From the NCBI GenBank assembly GCA_003455565.1, contig DMQW01000241.1, positions 1-6,011 of the forward strand: a DNA stretch of 6,011 nt, given 5' to 3'. This document shows, one piece after another, positions 5,721-6,011 of this stretch. Numbering within the stretch: the first letter of the stretch is position 1; each line of letters starts with the position of its first letter. This stretch comes from Limisphaerales bacterium. GTDB taxonomy: Bacteria > Verrucomicrobiota > Verrucomicrobiia > Limisphaerales > UBA11358. The notes under the pieces are model-generated. The model ran no database searches and was not told the DNA's origin. It saw only the letters and a program-made list of their open reading frames with translations. Both the position numbers and the translations under genes were made by a program.

Positions 5721-6011
5721 CGCAGGACAAAGCTTCCGGTCGCGTTGGTCTCGAAATTATTCCTGCTGCCGCACTGGGCAAAATCGTTCCGCGCCGCGAA
5801 ACATTGCGCGGACTTCCGTTCATTGACGCGATGCCGGGCAACGATCCGTGGCCGGCCTCCGTCGTGGAATCGCTCGTGCAATTCAAACTCGTCGGCGACC
5901 AATATCCCGGCGCGTTCGCGCAAGATCACACGCTGCGACAGTCCGGTTCGGTCGCCCAATTCAAATCGGTCGAGCAAAAAGTTTTGAAAGTGGCCTTGCA
6001 TCGATTTGGTG
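5721..6011 (+). CDS. Partial coding region in a new frame, carbohydrate-enzyme-like (possibly GH36/melibiase-type), cut at both ends
   Basis: From about base 5723 (CAG GAC AAA) the frame is open to the end of the window, 96 codons without a stop. Composition looks protein-like: GRVGLEIIPAA, RRETLRGLPFIDAMPGNDPW, VESLVQFKLVGDQYPGAF and TLRQSGSVAQFKSVEQKV. The 'SLVQ-x-KL-x-GD-x-YPG-x-[FY]' followed by 'TLR-x-S' pattern reminds me of the N-terminal beta domain of GH36/melibiase-type alpha-galactosidases, but I cannot confirm this. The frame stays open upstream to 5573 where it overlaps the GH39 fragment; that part is probably only a shadow, and no convincing start codon exists (GTG at 5696 is possible). 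It is in a different frame from the GH39 fragment and is not a GH39 continuation, so its 5' end is probably an artificial or rearranged junction. Confidence 0.55.

Noticed and set aside
5745..5987. Plus-strand 80-codon frame near the end
   Set aside because: It is in the frame of the GH39 fragment, but its translation is not GH39-like; the alternative frame here is far more protein-like.
5342..6001. Minus-strand open frame of 219 codons at the right end
   Set aside because: It covers the symporter 3' end, the GH39 fragment and the last fragment, which all show better plus-strand coding; no recognisable domain.
1..6011. CRISPR array, tRNA, rRNA, riboswitch, insertion sequence or defence system
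   Set aside because: No repeat-spacer pattern, RNA gene fold, transposase or defence-type domain could be seen on either strand; the window is nearly filled by metabolic genes.

Overview
The window looks like a short metagenomic or draft-genome contig from a GC-rich, saprophytic Gram-negative bacterium. The gene content fits Verrucomicrobiota or a related PVC-group lineage: a ThuA-like protein, a cytosolic GH43 xylosidase, a long sodium:solute symporter, and a GH39 start with the 'VGAGRANEGLRADWQ' signature. This taxonomic call is inference from protein character; there is no marker gene. All genes lie on the + strand.

Layout: bases 1-49 are not genomic. They are an Illumina Nextera i7 adapter (end of the P7 arm, an 8-nt index, the read-2 sequence and the 19-bp Tn5 mosaic end). 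From about base 50 there is the 3' part of a beta-propeller gene cut by the contig end (52-783). After a 78-nt gap comes a secreted 204-residue protein (862-1476) that resembles the two ends of a larger polysaccharide-lyase-type protein with the middle missing. A tightly packed trio follows: a ThuA-like protein (1473-2111), a GH43 beta-xylosidase-type enzyme (2116-3762) and an SSS-family symporter (3759-5531). Two of the junctions are 4-nt ATGA stop/start overlaps and one is a 4-nt gap, so these genes are almost certainly one transcript. Next is the beginning of a GH39 beta-xylosidase-type gene (5556 to about 5720), broken by an in-frame TAG and then by an abrupt loss of homology. The last ~290 bases code in a different frame for an unrelated carbohydrate-enzyme-like fragment that runs off the end.

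Functionally the core reads as a xylo-oligosaccharide (hemicellulose) uptake and degradation cassette. The symporter would import short sugars with Na+. The GH43 enzyme, which has no signal peptide, would release xylose or arabinose in the cytoplasm, and the GH39 enzyme (if intact in the organism) would do similar work. The ThuA-like protein has an undefined sugar-related role. The upstream secreted protein may belong to the same polysaccharide theme.

I do not see a new defence, mobile or RNA system. The points most worth checking are structural: adapter carry-over at the left end, a stop codon plus probable chimeric junction or rearrangement at the right end, and the hairpin-marked two-ended secreted protein at 862-1476.
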